A DNA stretch of 64,000 nucleotides from Amycolatopsis nalaikhensis (GCF_030264295.1 NZ_CP127173.1:2177501-2241500), one strand, 5' to 3'; positions 1 through 8,536 are shown, numbered from the stretch's first letter. A program made the numbers and translations. Notes: generated from the sequence alone by a model not told the origin.

Positions 1-1233
1 TCCGAACCACAAATCGCGTCACTCCACCACTCAAGCGCTCGGGTTAACATTTGGTCGGGCGCAATTCGTAGCGGAAAGACGATCGCGAGCTTGTTGCGCT
101 GGTTGATCTACGTCGCGCACGCGCCCCGCGGCGGACAACTCGTCGTTGTCGGCCGCACCCGCGACTCGGTCGCACGCAACGTCTTCGCGCCGCTGCAAGA
201 CCCGACCCTGTTCGGCGCAGTCGCCGACCATGTCCGCTACACCGCGGGCGCCCCGTCCGGCTGGATTCTCGGCCGGCAGGTGTTCGTGCTCGGCGCCTCC
301 GACAGCAAGGCCGAGAAAGTCCTGCGCGGGCTCACGTGCGCCGGCGCGTACGTCGACGAGGTCACCGTCGTGGCCCGCGAGTTCTTCAAGCAGCTACTAG
401 GCCGCATGTCGGCTCCGGGCGCGCAACTGTTCGGCACCACCAACCCCGACAACCCCGCGCACTGGCTGAAACACGACTACCTCGACCGGCTCGCCGAGCT
501 ACCCGACTGGCGCTCGTTCGCGTTCACCCTCGACGACAACCCCTCGTTGTCCGCCGAGTACCGGGCGAGCATCCGCCGTGAGTACACCGGCTTGTGGTTC
601 CGTCGGTTCATCCTCGGCGAATGGGTCGCCGCCGAAGGCGCCGTGTTCGACATGTGGGACCCCGACCGGCACGTCGTACCGTGGGCCGAGCTGCCCGACC
701 TGCGGCGGCTGCTCGCCGCAGGCGTCGACTACGGCACCACGAACGCAACCGCGGCGCTGCTGCTCGGCCTCGGCACCGACGGCCGGCTGTACCTGGTCGA
801 CGAGTGGCGCCACGACCCGGCGCACGCACGGACCCGGCTCACCGACTCCCAGCTCGCCGCCGGCCTGCGCGAGTGGCTCGACCTCGAGCACCACCCGCGC
901 CAGCAGGGCCGGCCCGAGTTCGTGGTCGTCGACCCGGCCGCCGCGTCGTTCCGGGTGCAACTTCAGTCCGACGGCGTGCTCACCCAAGCCGCCGACAACG
1001 ACGTCGCCTACGGCATCCGGACCGTGTCGAGCCTGCTCGCCGAGGACCGGTTGCGCGTCGCCGACCGGTGCCGCGGCTTCATCGCCGAGGTACCCGGCTA
1101 CTCGTGGGACGACAAAGCGACCGCCGCCGGCGAGGACAAGCCGATCAAGATCGCTGATCACTCGCTCGACGGCGGCCGCTACGCCGTGACGACTACTGAG
1201 GCGCTCTGGCGGCCTGCTCTCGCCGCCGCTTGA
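1..1233 (+). CDS. Terminase large subunit (5' end outside window)
   Basis: ATPase-nuclease motor that packages phage DNA into the prohead and cuts it. The frame is open from base 1, so the start is upstream. A Walker A motif GAIRSGKT is visible at bases 58-81, before the first in-window start-like codon, which shows the gene is cut by the window edge. The C-terminal half carries an RNase H-like nuclease domain with GVDYGTTNA near base 720 and VVVDPAAASF near base 925, plus a final HSLDGGRYA block. The next rightward gene is the portal. A reverse-strand gene overlaps its last 41 bases. Confidence 0.95.
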   Translation, partial: SEPQIASLHHSSARVNIWSGAIRSGKTIASLLRWLIYVAHAPRGGQLVVVGRTRDSVARNVFAPLQDPTLFGAVADHVRYTAGAPSGWILGRQVFVLGASDSKAEKVLRGLTCAGAYVDEVTVVAREFFKQLLGRMSAPGAQLFGTTNPDNPAHWLKHDYLDRLAELPDWRSFAFTLDDNPSLSAEYRASIRREYTGLWFRRFILGEWVAAEGAVFDMWDPDRHVVPWAELPDLRRLLAAGVDYGTTNATAALLLGLGTDGRLYLVDEWRHDPAHARTRLTDSQLAAGLREWLDLEHHPRQQGRPEFVVVDPAAASFRVQLQSDGVLTQAADNDVAYGIRTVSSLLAEDRLRVADRCRGFIAEVPGYSWDDKATAAGEDKPIKIADHSLDGGRYAVTTTEALWRPALAAA

Positions 1234-1471
1234 ACACCGGGTACGCCTCCGGTCTGCCTTGCTTGTCCTGGCCGACCGCCCACTCGGACAGAACCCAACC
1301 GGCGCGCTCGATCGCCTCAATCTGCATGGACCAGTCGGCGACCTCGCCAGACAAATAGTGGTGCGTCGCCGGCCAGTTCAGCCGAGCGGCGAAGAAGTAC
1401 CGGCCGGCCGCGAACGCGTCGTGCGCCTCCTTGGCGATGTTGTCCGCCTTGGCCTGCTTGATGAATCCCAC
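1193..1471 (-). CDS. Small conserved actinobacterial protein, reverse of the packaging operon
   Basis: A 92-residue protein read from GTG at 1471, preceded by a clear GGGAG ribosome site. The sequence (GFIKQAKADNIAKEAHDAF, then LNWPATHHYLSGEVADW, IEAIERAGWVLSEWAV and PEAYPVFKRR) matches, from memory, a widespread small actinobacterial family of unknown function with the pattern MGxxKQAKAxxxAxEA and IEAIExxGWxL. It lies between terminase and portal but on the opposite strand, and its 3' end runs 41 bases into the terminase coding region. It is probably an accessory lysogenic gene. No enzymatic motif is visible. Confidence 0.8.
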   Translation of the reverse strand: MGFIKQAKADNIAKEAHDAFAAGRYFFAARLNWPATHHYLSGEVADWSMQIEAIERAGWVLSEWAVGQDKQGRPEAYPVFKRRREQAARAPQ

Positions 1472-1504
1472 GTTTCTCCCTGCTCCGGTGAAAGGGGGTG
1501 TGTC

Positions 1505-3103
1505 ATGCCGTCTTCGTGGCCTCCCCCGCCGTTCGACGACGCGCTCGCGCGTATGCGCGAGTGGGATGCCTGGTACACCGGTGATCCCGAGCGGCTCGTC
1601 GAGATCTACACCGGTGAACGCCGGCGCGCTGTTACACCTCGGCTCCGGCCCTCGACCTTCCGCGGCGGCCTGGTGGGCGGGCTCGCCCGGTTCTTCTGGG
1701 GCCGCCCGGTCCCGATTGGTCAGACCCGACAGCGGTTGCATGTGCCGCTCGCCGCGGACATCGCGACCGCGGCGGCCGACCTCCTGTTCTCCGAACCGCC
1801 GCGCATCGTCGTCGACGACACCGCGGCGCAGGCTCGGCTCGACCTCGCGCTCAACTCGCCGGCGATGCACTCGCGGTTGCTCGAGGCGGCCGAGATCGCC
1901 TCGGCGCTCGGCGGCGCCTACCTGCGCGTGGTCTGGGATGCCGACGTGGCCGAGCACGCCATGCTTGACGCCGTCCACGCCGACGCTGCGGTGCCCGAAT
2001 GGCGTTGGGGCGAACTGGCCGCGGTCACCTTCTACACGCGGGTGCGCGTCGACGGGCCGGCCGTGTGGCGCCACCTTGAGCGCTATGAACCAGGGCGGAT
2101 CGTGCACGCGTTGCACGTCGGCACCGACACAGAACTCGGTCGAGCCGTGCCGCTCACCGAGGACCCGGTGACCGAGTGGGCGGCGCCGCTGGTCGACGCC
2201 GAGGGCAGCATCGCCACCGGCACCGACCGGCTCGCCGCCGCGTACGTGCCCAACGTCCGCCCTAACCGGGTGTGGCGCGGCACGCCGCAGCTCGCGCCGC
2301 TGGGCCGGTCGGACTTCGACGGGGTCGAAGGTCTCTTCGACGCGCTCGACGAGGTCTACACGAGTTGGATGCGCGACGTTCGGATCGCCAAGGCGCGGCT
2401 ACTGGTGCCCACCGGGTACTTGCAGGACAACGGCGCCGGCCGTGGGGCGAGCTTTGACGAAGACCGCGAGGTCTACACCGAGTTGAACGCGCTGTCGCGA
2501 GGCGGCTCGGACACCCTCACCGTCTCCGCGCACCAATTCGCCATCCGGGTAGCCGAGCACCGCGACACCGCCGAGGACATCACCCGGACCGCGCTCCGCG
2601 CCGCCGGCTACTCACTGGCCACCCTCGGCGACAACGACGGCGACGCGTCGATCACCGCGACCGAGGTCACCGCCCGCGAGAAGCTGTCGAACCGGACCCG
2701 CGACAAGAAGGCCCGTTACTGGGCCTCCGGGCTCGCGCACGTCTCCGCCGCGCTGGTCGAGATCGACCGAGCCGTCTTCGGTGGCACGGCGATTGTGTCC
2801 GACCTGCCGAAGGTCGAGTTTCCCGACCGGACGCAACCGGACCCCGAAGCACTCGCGCGCACGGTGCAGGCACTCGGCGCGGCCGAGGCCGCCTCGACCG
2901 ACGTGCGGGTGCGGATGGTTCACCCCGATTGGCACGACGACCAAGTGCGGGACGAGGTCGCCGCCATCCTCGCCGAGTCCGGCCGGACCGTGCCCGATCC
3001 GGCGACGTTCCGCGGGCCCGACCAGTTCCCCGACTCGCCGGCACTCGGCGACGACGAGGTTGAGGGGGCCGCCGATGACGTGGGAACCCCCGCCCGGAGT
3101 TGA
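1505..3103 (+). CDS. Phage portal protein
   Basis: Forms the dodecameric portal ring at the capsid vertex, through which DNA enters and leaves. It is 532 residues from ATG 1505, with an AAAGGGGG ribosome site 6 bases upstream; the open frame extends further back, but only this start has a good site and the family-like N-terminus (WDAWYTGDPERLVEIY). Portal features include VPLAADIATAAADLLFSEPP, a long middle containing VRPNRVWRGTP, and the IAKARLLVP / TLGDNDGDASITATEV C-terminal helix region. It follows terminase and overlaps the MuF-type head gene by 29 bases, typical of the head operon. Confidence 0.93.
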   Translation: MPSSWPPPPFDDALARMREWDAWYTGDPERLVEIYTGERRRAVTPRLRPSTFRGGLVGGLARFFWGRPVPIGQTRQRLHVPLAADIATAAADLLFSEPPRIVVDDTAAQARLDLALNSPAMHSRLLEAAEIASALGGAYLRVVWDADVAEHAMLDAVHADAAVPEWRWGELAAVTFYTRVRVDGPAVWRHLERYEPGRIVHALHVGTDTELGRAVPLTEDPVTEWAAPLVDAEGSIATGTDRLAAAYVPNVRPNRVWRGTPQLAPLGRSDFDGVEGLFDALDEVYTSWMRDVRIAKARLLVPTGYLQDNGAGRGASFDEDREVYTELNALSRGGSDTLTVSAHQFAIRVAEHRDTAEDITRTALRAAGYSLATLGDNDGDASITATEVTAREKLSNRTRDKKARYWASGLAHVSAALVEIDRAVFGGTAIVSDLPKVEFPDRTQPDPEALARTVQALGAAEAASTDVRVRMVHPDWHDDQVRDEVAAILAESGRTVPDPATFRGPDQFPDSPALGDDEVEGAADDVGTPARS

Positions 3104-5144
3104 TCCGGCCGACGTCGTCGAGCAGCTCGCCGCGGACATTCTCGCCCTGTACACGCAGGCCGAGGCGCGGTTGCTCGGCGACATCGCCCGCCGCGTCCGC
3201 GCCGGTCAGGACTTACCCGAGTGGGCCGCGCAGAAGGCCGCCGCGGCGCGTGAGCTTCGGCTCGCCGCCGAGCGGATCGCTACGCAGGTCACCGGGCAGG
3301 CAGGCCAGGCGGCCGCCGATTCCGTGTTCGCCGCGTGGCAGGCCGGCGCCGAGCAAGGGCTCGCGCAGCTCGCCGAACTCGGCGCGCTGTCGTCCGAGCA
3401 GCTCGAGCAGCTCGCCGGCGTAGTGCCCGGGATGCAGGCGGCCGCCATCCTCGCCGCGAACCTCACCAGCCGACTCGAGGCTCTGCCGCTGCGCGTCTTG
3501 CGCTGGCAGCAGGACGCCTATCAAACGGCGGTCGCCGCCGCGGCGCCCGATCAGTTGCTCGGTACCGGCACGATCCACTCGGCGCAGCGCGCCGCGTGGG
3601 ACCGGCTCGCCGCCCAAGGCGTGACCGGGTTCGTTGACCGCGCCGGCCGCGACTGGAATCTCGCGAGCTACGTCGAGATGGCCGTGCGCACCGCGACCGG
3701 GCGCGCGTGGAACGACGGGCACCTCGCTCGCATGGCTTCCGCCGGCGTCGAGCTGGTCACGATCACCCGCTCGCGCCATGCCTGCCGGCTCTGTACCCGC
3801 TGGGAAGGGCGGGTGTTGGCGCTGTCCGGCCCGGCCGGCGAGCGCCAGGTCGAGCACACCCTCACCGACGAGACGGTCACCGTCGACGTCGCGGCCACCG
3901 TCGAGCAGGCGCGGCTCGAGGGGCTCATGCACCCGAACTGTCGGCATCAGTTCGTGCCCTACCTGCCCGGGGTGACCAAGCTCGACGAGATCCGCGAGCA
4001 CGACGCCAAGGCCGAGCAGGACCGCGAAGACCTGCGCGCGCTCGAGCGCAAGGTGCGCCAGAACAAGCGCAAGGCCGCGGCCGCGCTCACAGACGACGAG
4101 CGCCAGGCCGCCGAGCGCCGGGTGCGCGAGACGCAAACCGAGATCCGCGAACATGTGAAGCGGACCGGGCTCAACCGCAAGCGCTACCGAGAGCAAGTCA
4201 ACCTCGGACACAGCGACCTCCGGGCCGCCGAGCGCCGGCGCGACCAGCTCGCCGACCAGGTTGCCGAGGGCAGCGCCGAGCAGAACCTGCTCGACGCCAT
4301 CGCCGCCGAGCAGGCCCGCCGGCGCGAGGCTGAACGGCTCGCCGCGGAGAAGGCCGCGGCCGACAACGCCGTCGCCGACGCGCTCGCCGCGCAGCAGCGC
4401 ACGCCGGCCGAGCTGAGCGACGACGAACTCGCCGTCGCCGACCGGGTTTTCGCCGAGCGCGCCGAACTGCTCGGCAAGCCCGGTCAGGTCAGCCGGACGC
4501 ACCAGGCAGTACGCGACGAGATCGAACGGCGTATCGCGCCGCCGGCCGCGCCCGTCGACCTGCGGGAGCTGTCCGACGAGCAGCTCGGCGACCGGCTCGC
4601 CGAAGTCGGCGACGACGAGGACGCGGTCGCCGCGGTGCTCGCCGAGCTGGACCGGCGCGAAGCCGACCAGCAGTACGCCGACGCGGTCGCCGACGACCCA
4701 GACGCCGAGAAGTGGGCCGAGGTCGACCGGCTCGTCGAGACCGGTCTCGACTACGAACAGGCGTACGCCGAGGTGTTCGACAAAGACGTCGAGAAGATGC
4801 GCCGCGAGGACGCCATCGCCCGACTTCGGCGCGAGGGCTACCGCGGCCGCGGGTTCGACGAACTCGCCCGCGCCGCCTACGCCGACCGCCTCGAACGCGA
4901 CTACTTCGCCGCAGAGGCTGCAACCAACGGATTCCTCCTCACGCCGGAAGGCCAACGCGCCGGACTGGACCCGCGGAACCTGTGGCGGCAGAACGAAAAC
5001 TACGCCCGCCGTTGGGCGTCCGACGAGCTAAAGCAGTGGTGGGACGAAAACGGTAGGGTCACGTTCGACCAATTCGTCGCCGAGCAGCTCGGCGGCGGCA
5101 ACGGCGAACGGTTCCGCACCGGGGGTGAGTCGTGGCTGCAATAA
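3075..5144 (+). CDS. MuF-like minor head protein with long charged C-terminus
   Basis: A 689-residue head-completion protein of the Mu gpF / SPP1 gp7 type, thought to bind the portal and enter the capsid. The start ATG 3075 lies inside the 3' end of the portal gene behind GAGGGGGCC. The MuF signature is around residues 230-300: HACRLCTRWEGRVLAL followed by GLMHPNCRHQFVPYLPG, where the paired Cys/His residues are characteristic. Beyond it lie about 390 residues rich in Glu, Arg and Ala, predicted helical or coiled-coil, with ELSDDELAVADRVF and QLGDRLAEVG. No toxin domain that I recognise is fused at the C-terminus, although such fusions are known for MuF proteins. Confidence 0.85.
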   Translation: MTWEPPPGVDPADVVEQLAADILALYTQAEARLLGDIARRVRAGQDLPEWAAQKAAAARELRLAAERIATQVTGQAGQAAADSVFAAWQAGAEQGLAQLAELGALSSEQLEQLAGVVPGMQAAAILAANLTSRLEALPLRVLRWQQDAYQTAVAAAAPDQLLGTGTIHSAQRAAWDRLAAQGVTGFVDRAGRDWNLASYVEMAVRTATGRAWNDGHLARMASAGVELVTITRSRHACRLCTRWEGRVLALSGPAGERQVEHTLTDETVTVDVAATVEQARLEGLMHPNCRHQFVPYLPGVTKLDEIREHDAKAEQDREDLRALERKVRQNKRKAAAALTDDERQAAERRVRETQTEIREHVKRTGLNRKRYREQVNLGHSDLRAAERRRDQLADQVAEGSAEQNLLDAIAAEQARRREAERLAAEKAAADNAVADALAAQQRTPAELSDDELAVADRVFAERAELLGKPGQVSRTHQAVRDEIERRIAPPAAPVDLRELSDEQLGDRLAEVGDDEDAVAAVLAELDRREADQQYADAVADDPDAEKWAEVDRLVETGLDYEQAYAEVFDKDVEKMRREDAIARLRREGYRGRGFDELARAAYADRLERDYFAAEAATNGFLLTPEGQRAGLDPRNLWRQNENYARRWASDELKQWWDENGRVTFDQFVAEQLGGGNGERFRTGGESWLQ

Positions 5145-5389
5145 CCGCCGAGCAGGTCCGTGCCGCCCGCGAACAGGGCTACGCGGCCGGCTACGGACTC
5201 GCGCCACCGACGCCAAACCCTTACGCACCAACGCATACGCCCGAGTGGCTCGGCCCACGGACACCAGCCGAGCGCGCTCACCGAGCGAACGCCGAGCGCG
5301 GGCCGCTCACGCTCGCGCGCGTGTGGCGAACGGCCTATCAGAACGGGCAAGCCGCCTACGCCGCTGAGCACGACTTGCCCGACCTCTGA
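5132..5389 (+). CDS. Small hypothetical phage protein
   Basis: 85 residues from GTG 5132, overlapping the end of the MuF gene by 13 bases and preceded by GGGGGTGA. Two short segments stand out: AAREQGYAAGYG near the N-terminus and VWRTAYQNGQAAYAA near the C-terminus. The G-Y/W-x(n)-G-x2-A-Y pattern resembles that of small ribosome-modulation-factor-like proteins, but this is too weak to assign a role. It belongs to the rightward head operon and ends only 4 bases before the stop of a convergent reverse gene. Confidence 0.7.
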   Translation: MAAITAEQVRAAREQGYAAGYGLAPPTPNPYAPTHTPEWLGPRTPAERAHRANAERGPLTLARVWRTAYQNGQAAYAAEHDLPDL

Positions 5390-5393
5390 TCGG

Positions 5394-5720
5394 CTAATCG
5401 CTGCCCGGTCCGCCGTCGAGTAGGTCTCGCTCCCATTCTTCCAACGCCGGGCGCGTAGGGGTTCCGGGCTCATCCGCGGGTCGCAGCGTGGGCCGGCCGC
5501 CACCAGCGCCGCGCCCCGGCATCCCCTCGCGCCATAGCTCGATCTCCGGCAGCCGTTCCGGCAACCAACCCGGCACCCCGCCGTCGATTTCGACGTCAGG
5601 TTCGGGGAAAGGGTGCGCCGAGTCTGCCGGATAACGACGACGCCACTTGTCGACAGCGTGGCGCGTGACGCCGAGGCGCTCGGCCAGACCGTTCATGCCG
5701 AGGTAGCGAACAGTGCTCAC
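5394..5720 (-). CDS. Small helix-turn-helix protein
   Basis: 108 residues from GTG 5720, which overlaps the TGA of the upstream reverse gene (GTGA), so the two are translationally coupled. The N-terminus is a helix-turn-helix of the AlpA/MerR-like type (GLAERLGVTRHAVDKWRRRY), followed by PDVEIDGGVPGWLPERLPEIELW, which resembles the 'select value' strand-and-wing segment of such proteins. The rest is polar and proline-rich. It lies on the opposite strand to the head genes and next to three dyad elements (5953..6041), so it may autoregulate. It could be an excisionase-like or local repressor protein; the sequence does not decide. Confidence 0.75.
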   Translation of the reverse strand: MSTVRYLGMNGLAERLGVTRHAVDKWRRRYPADSAHPFPEPDVEIDGGVPGWLPERLPEIELWREGMPGRGAGGGRPTLRPADEPGTPTRPALEEWERDLLDGGPGSD

Positions 5721-5938
5721 GAGAGCACCACTCCGCCGAATAGCTCGTCGCGCACGTACAGCGGCAGAGCACCGACGGGCTCCGGCCACGCAAACGGCTC
5801 CGGGGCGACGACGGCGCGCTCGGCAGCGACCTCGGCGCACGCTTCCCAGATGTCGACCTGCCCGGGGACCTGGTCGGCGATGTGCTTGCGCAGCGCTTCG
5901 GCCTCGAGCAGCGGCGCGACCTCGAAAAGTGCCTGCAT
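5717..5938 (-). CDS. Small hypothetical protein, first gene of a reverse pair
   Basis: 73 residues from ATG 5938 with GAGGGG 7 bases upstream. The sequence is acidic and helical at the N-terminus (MQALFEVAPLLEAEALRKHI), then tryptophan-containing (VDIWEACAEV, PEPFAWPEPVGALPLYVRDEL). I do not recognise the family. It is coupled by a 4-base overlap to the HTH gene downstream and begins beside inverted repeats that probably control it, so the pair looks like a small autonomous unit inside the structural operon. Confidence 0.7.
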   Translation of the reverse strand: MQALFEVAPLLEAEALRKHIADQVPGQVDIWEACAEVAAERAVVAPEPFAWPEPVGALPLYVRDELFGGVVLS

Positions 5939-5952
5939 CGCGATCCCCTCAA

Positions 5953-6041
5953 AACGTCGTCTTGGAACGAGACAACGTTAAAGCTCTCCGCAAACCTTGT
6001 CAAGAATCGAGACAAGGTTTCTGTCTTGGCCAGGTGCCAAG
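5953..6041. promoter_or_regulatory. Three successive inverted repeats between divergent genes
   Basis: Between the reverse HTH pair (start 5938) and the scaffold gene (start 6075) lie three dyads: 5953-5979 (10-base arms AACGTCGTCT and AGACAACGTT, one mismatch), 5992-6020 (perfect 10-base arms AAACCTTGTC and GACAAGGTTT, 9-base spacer) and 6025-6041 (perfect 6-base arms CTTGGC/GCCAAG). The first two share a GTC-n(7 to 9)-GAC core. They look like operators for the neighbouring HTH protein; the third could be a transcript hairpin. The stretch is visibly poorer in G+C than its surroundings. Confidence 0.6.
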
Positions 6042-6074
6042 TTTTCCCACCTCACGACCGCCCAGGAGGCAACC

Positions 6075-6734
6075 GTGTCCGCACCCATCACCCCGGCCGG
6101 CGAACCGACCGGCACACCCGGCGAGCCGGGCACCACCAGCAACCCCGCGACCGGGGAGCAGCCGCCGGCCGCCGGTCAGCCGAGCGCACCGGCGCCGACC
6201 GAGCCGGGTGCGGACGATCTCGCCGCGCTGGACCCGGCGACGCTGGCGAAGATGGTGCGCGAGCTGCGCACCGAGAACGCCGCGGACCGCACGAACGCGA
6301 AGACGAAGGCGGCCGACGAGGCGCTGCAGCAGCTCGCGCAGGACATCGGCAAGGCCCTCGGCCTGGTCGCCGGCGACGACGACAAGGCAGACCCAGCCAA
6401 GCTCGCCGAGCAGGTCACCGCCGAGCAGCAGCGCGCCCGCGCCGCCGCGGTCGAGCTGGCCGTGTTCAAGTCCGCCGGCCCGCTCGGCGCCGACCCGGCC
6501 GCGCTGGTCGACTCGCGCGCGTTCCTCTCGGCGGTCGAGCAGCTCGACCCCACCGCGGCCGACTTCGCCGACAAGGTCGGCGCGGCGATCACCAAGGCCG
6601 TGACCGGCAACCCGAAGTTGCGCGCCGCCGGCCAGGTGCCGCCGCGCAGCAGCGGGCAGCACGCCGGCGGGTCCGGCGAGAAGCCCGCTGCGAAGTCGCT
6701 CACGGACGCCATTTCCCGCCACTACGGCAACTAA
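6075..6734 (+). CDS. Capsid scaffolding protein
   Basis: 219 residues from GTG 6075 with a strong AGGAGG site 5 bases upstream. The composition is typical of phage scaffolds: a disordered Pro/Gly/Thr-rich N-terminus, a central helical coiled-coil (DLAALDPATLAKMVRELRTENAADR and following Ala/Glu/Gln-rich stretch) and a basic C-terminus. Such proteins guide capsid shell assembly and then leave or are degraded. It lies directly before the major capsid gene (17-base gap), the standard position. The identification rests on position and composition rather than a unique motif. Confidence 0.85.
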   Translation: MSAPITPAGEPTGTPGEPGTTSNPATGEQPPAAGQPSAPAPTEPGADDLAALDPATLAKMVRELRTENAADRTNAKTKAADEALQQLAQDIGKALGLVAGDDDKADPAKLAEQVTAEQQRARAAAVELAVFKSAGPLGADPAALVDSRAFLSAVEQLDPTAADFADKVGAAITKAVTGNPKLRAAGQVPPRSSGQHAGGSGEKPAAKSLTDAISRHYGN

Positions 6735-6751
6735 GCATCTAGGAGAGTTCC

Positions 6752-7755
6752 ATGCCCGTGACCTTGGCCGAGGCCAAGAACAACGCACAGACCGACTACG
6801 ACCCGGCCGTGATCGACGAGTTCCGGAAAGAGTCGGCGATCCTCGACTCGCTGATCTTCGATGACGTCGTCAACCCCTCCGGTGGGGGCGCAACGCTCAC
6901 CTACGGGTACCGCCGGCTGATCACGCAGCCGACCGCGGATTTCCGCGCGCTCAACTCCGAGTACGCGCCGCAAAACGTCACCACCGCACCGTTTTCGGTC
7001 AACCTGGCCGTGCTCGGTGGCGCGTTCGAGGTCGACCGGGTTATCGCGAAGGTCGGCCCGGCCGCGTCCGCCGCGGTGTCGCTCAACATGTCGCAGAAGA
7101 TCAAGGCCGCGAACACCCGGTTTCAGGATGCGGTGATCAACGGCGACACCGCTGTCGAGAGCAACGGTTTCGACGGGCTCGACAAGGCGCTCGTGGGCTC
7201 TACCACGGAGTTTCGCGCCGGTCAGGTCACCGACTGGACCGACTTCGACACCAACGCGCGCGCCGAGCACAAGGCGCTCGACGCCGTCGACGAGTTCCTC
7301 TCGCTGCTCGACGGCGCTCCGTCGGTGGTCATCGGAAACGCGAAGTCGCTTGCTCGAGTTCGGGCGGCCGCGCGCCGCGCCGGCATGTACACCCGCGACC
7401 CGGTCGAGGGGCTGATCGGCGTCAACGGCCGGCCGGTGGTCCGCGAGACCTACGGCGGGGTGCTGCTCGTCGACGCCGGCGCGAAGGCCGGCACCAACAA
7501 CCCGATCGTGCCGATTCTCGGCCGGACCGTCGGCGGCACCGCAGCGACCGGGCTCACCGACCTCTACGCCTACCGCGTGGGGCTCGACGGCTTCCACGGG
7601 GTCGCGACCGTCGGCACGCAGCTCGTCGAGAGCTGGCTGCCCGACTTCACCGTCGCCGGCGCGGTCAAGAAGGGCGAGGTGAAGCCGGCCCGGTCGCCGT
7701 CGCGCTCAAGGCCACGAAAGCGGCCGCCGTCTTCCGCAACATCAAGGTGCAGTGA
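6752..7755 (+). CDS. Major capsid protein, apparent single-base frameshift near the 3' end
   Basis: HK97-fold shell protein of about 333 residues, start ATG 6752 behind AGGAGAG. Recognisable segments include SAILDSLIFDD, the E-loop-like region rich in Asn/Val/Ala, and DAVINGDTAVESNGFDGLDKAL near residue 130. The frame from the start is coherent to KKGEVK at 7684, then becomes Arg/Pro-rich nonsense. The frame one base back gives a sensible C-terminus (AGPVAVALKATKAAAVFRNIKVQ split over 7684..7752) and a stop at 7753-7755 directly coupled to the next gene. One G is probably missing after 7684 (AAGGCC read as AAGCC). It is either an assembly error or a real defect. Without repair the frame runs on and fuses to the connector gene ending at 8536. 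Confidence 0.88.
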
Positions 7756-8039
7756 TGCCACGACACATCATCGAAACCCCGGTCGCCGACTACACGGGCA
7801 CCGTCGCCGGAGTCCGGTTTGCCGCCGGCCGCGGCGAGACCGACGACGAGAACGCGGTCGCCTACTTCCAGCGGCACGGCTACACCGTGACGCCGGTCGA
7901 GGACGATGTCGAACCCGCCGAGCCGGCCGTCGACGACCCGCCGGCCGACACCGCGCCCGCCGACGAGACGCCGGCCGCGAACGCTCCGGCCGAGCTGGAA
8001 GGGACGAAGCGCACCAGCCGCCGCACGCCGGCGAAGTAG
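7755..8039 (+). CDS. Small head protein with acidic Pro/Ala-rich tail
   Basis: 94 residues from ATG 7755, whose A is shared with the stop of the repaired capsid frame (TGATG), so translation is coupled. The N-terminal half (HIIETPVADYTGTVAGVRFAAGR, then AVAYFQRHGYTV) is compact; the C-terminal half is an acidic Ala/Pro/Asp stretch ending in a basic cap (GTKRTSRRTPAK). Small proteins of this kind follow the capsid gene in many actinophages and may decorate the head. No firm function can be given. Confidence 0.75.
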   Translation: MPRHIIETPVADYTGTVAGVRFAAGRGETDDENAVAYFQRHGYTVTPVEDDVEPAEPAVDDPPADTAPADETPAANAPAELEGTKRTSRRTPAK

Positions 8040-8110
8040 CCGCCGCGGCCGGCACCCGTGCCCCCGACCGGGCGCCGGCCGCGGCTTCCACCGAACGAGA
8101 GGGGGTCGCC

Positions 8111-8536
8111 GTGGCACGCACGTATGCGACCGCCGAGGACTACGCGAACTGGCTCGACCTCACCACCCCACCCGAGGGCATCACTCGGCAGCTCGCCCGC
8201 GCGTCACAGCTCGTCGACTGGCTGCTCGTCACCGCGGTCTACCTCACCGACCCGGCCGGCTACCCGGCCGACCCGGACGTGCGCGCGGCGGTACGCGACG
8301 CCACGTGCGCCACCGTCGCGTGGTGGGAAGACACCGGCGACGACTCCGGCGCAGCCGCCCGATTCACCTCCGCCGGCATCGGGTCCGTGAACCTCACCCG
8401 AGCGACCACCGCGGCCGCCGGCACACCGAGCGGTGCGCAAGCCGCCCGGCTGTCACCCGAGGCCATGCAGATACTCACCGCGGCCGGCTTGCTCGGCGAC
8501 GGCCCGGTCGAGCAGGAGGTCGCCCGGTGGCGCTGA
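8111..8536 (+). CDS. Head-tail connector protein
   Basis: 141 residues from GTG 8111 with GAGAGGGGG upstream. The sequence has the layout of head-completion proteins of the gp6/gp15 (adaptor) type: YATAEDYANWL at the start, then RQLARASQLVDWLL, DPDVRAAVRDATCATVAWW and a C-terminal SPEAMQILTAAGLL. Such proteins form a ring below the portal. It lies after the capsid genes and overlaps the following stopper-like gene by 10 bases. The frame is the same as the 5' part of the capsid gene, which is why the damaged capsid frame runs into it. Confidence 0.8.
   Translation: MARTYATAEDYANWLDLTTPPEGITRQLARASQLVDWLLVTAVYLTDPAGYPADPDVRAAVRDATCATVAWWEDTGDDSGAAARFTSAGIGSVNLTRATTAAAGTPSGAQAARLSPEAMQILTAAGLLGDGPVEQEVARWR

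Noticed and set aside
3213..4955. 580-codon minus-strand frame
   Set aside because: Mirror of the MuF-type gene; composition of Val/Gly/Leu repeats without domain pattern.
7755..7790. Programmed -1 frameshifting at the end of the capsid gene
   Set aside because: No slippery heptamer at the junction 7679-7690; a lost base is simpler.
6752..8536. A single 594-residue capsid-connector fusion protein
   Set aside because: Between 7685 and 8110 the frame is Arg/Pro-rich nonsense, while another frame holds the normal capsid end and a small head gene. A frameshift is a better reading.
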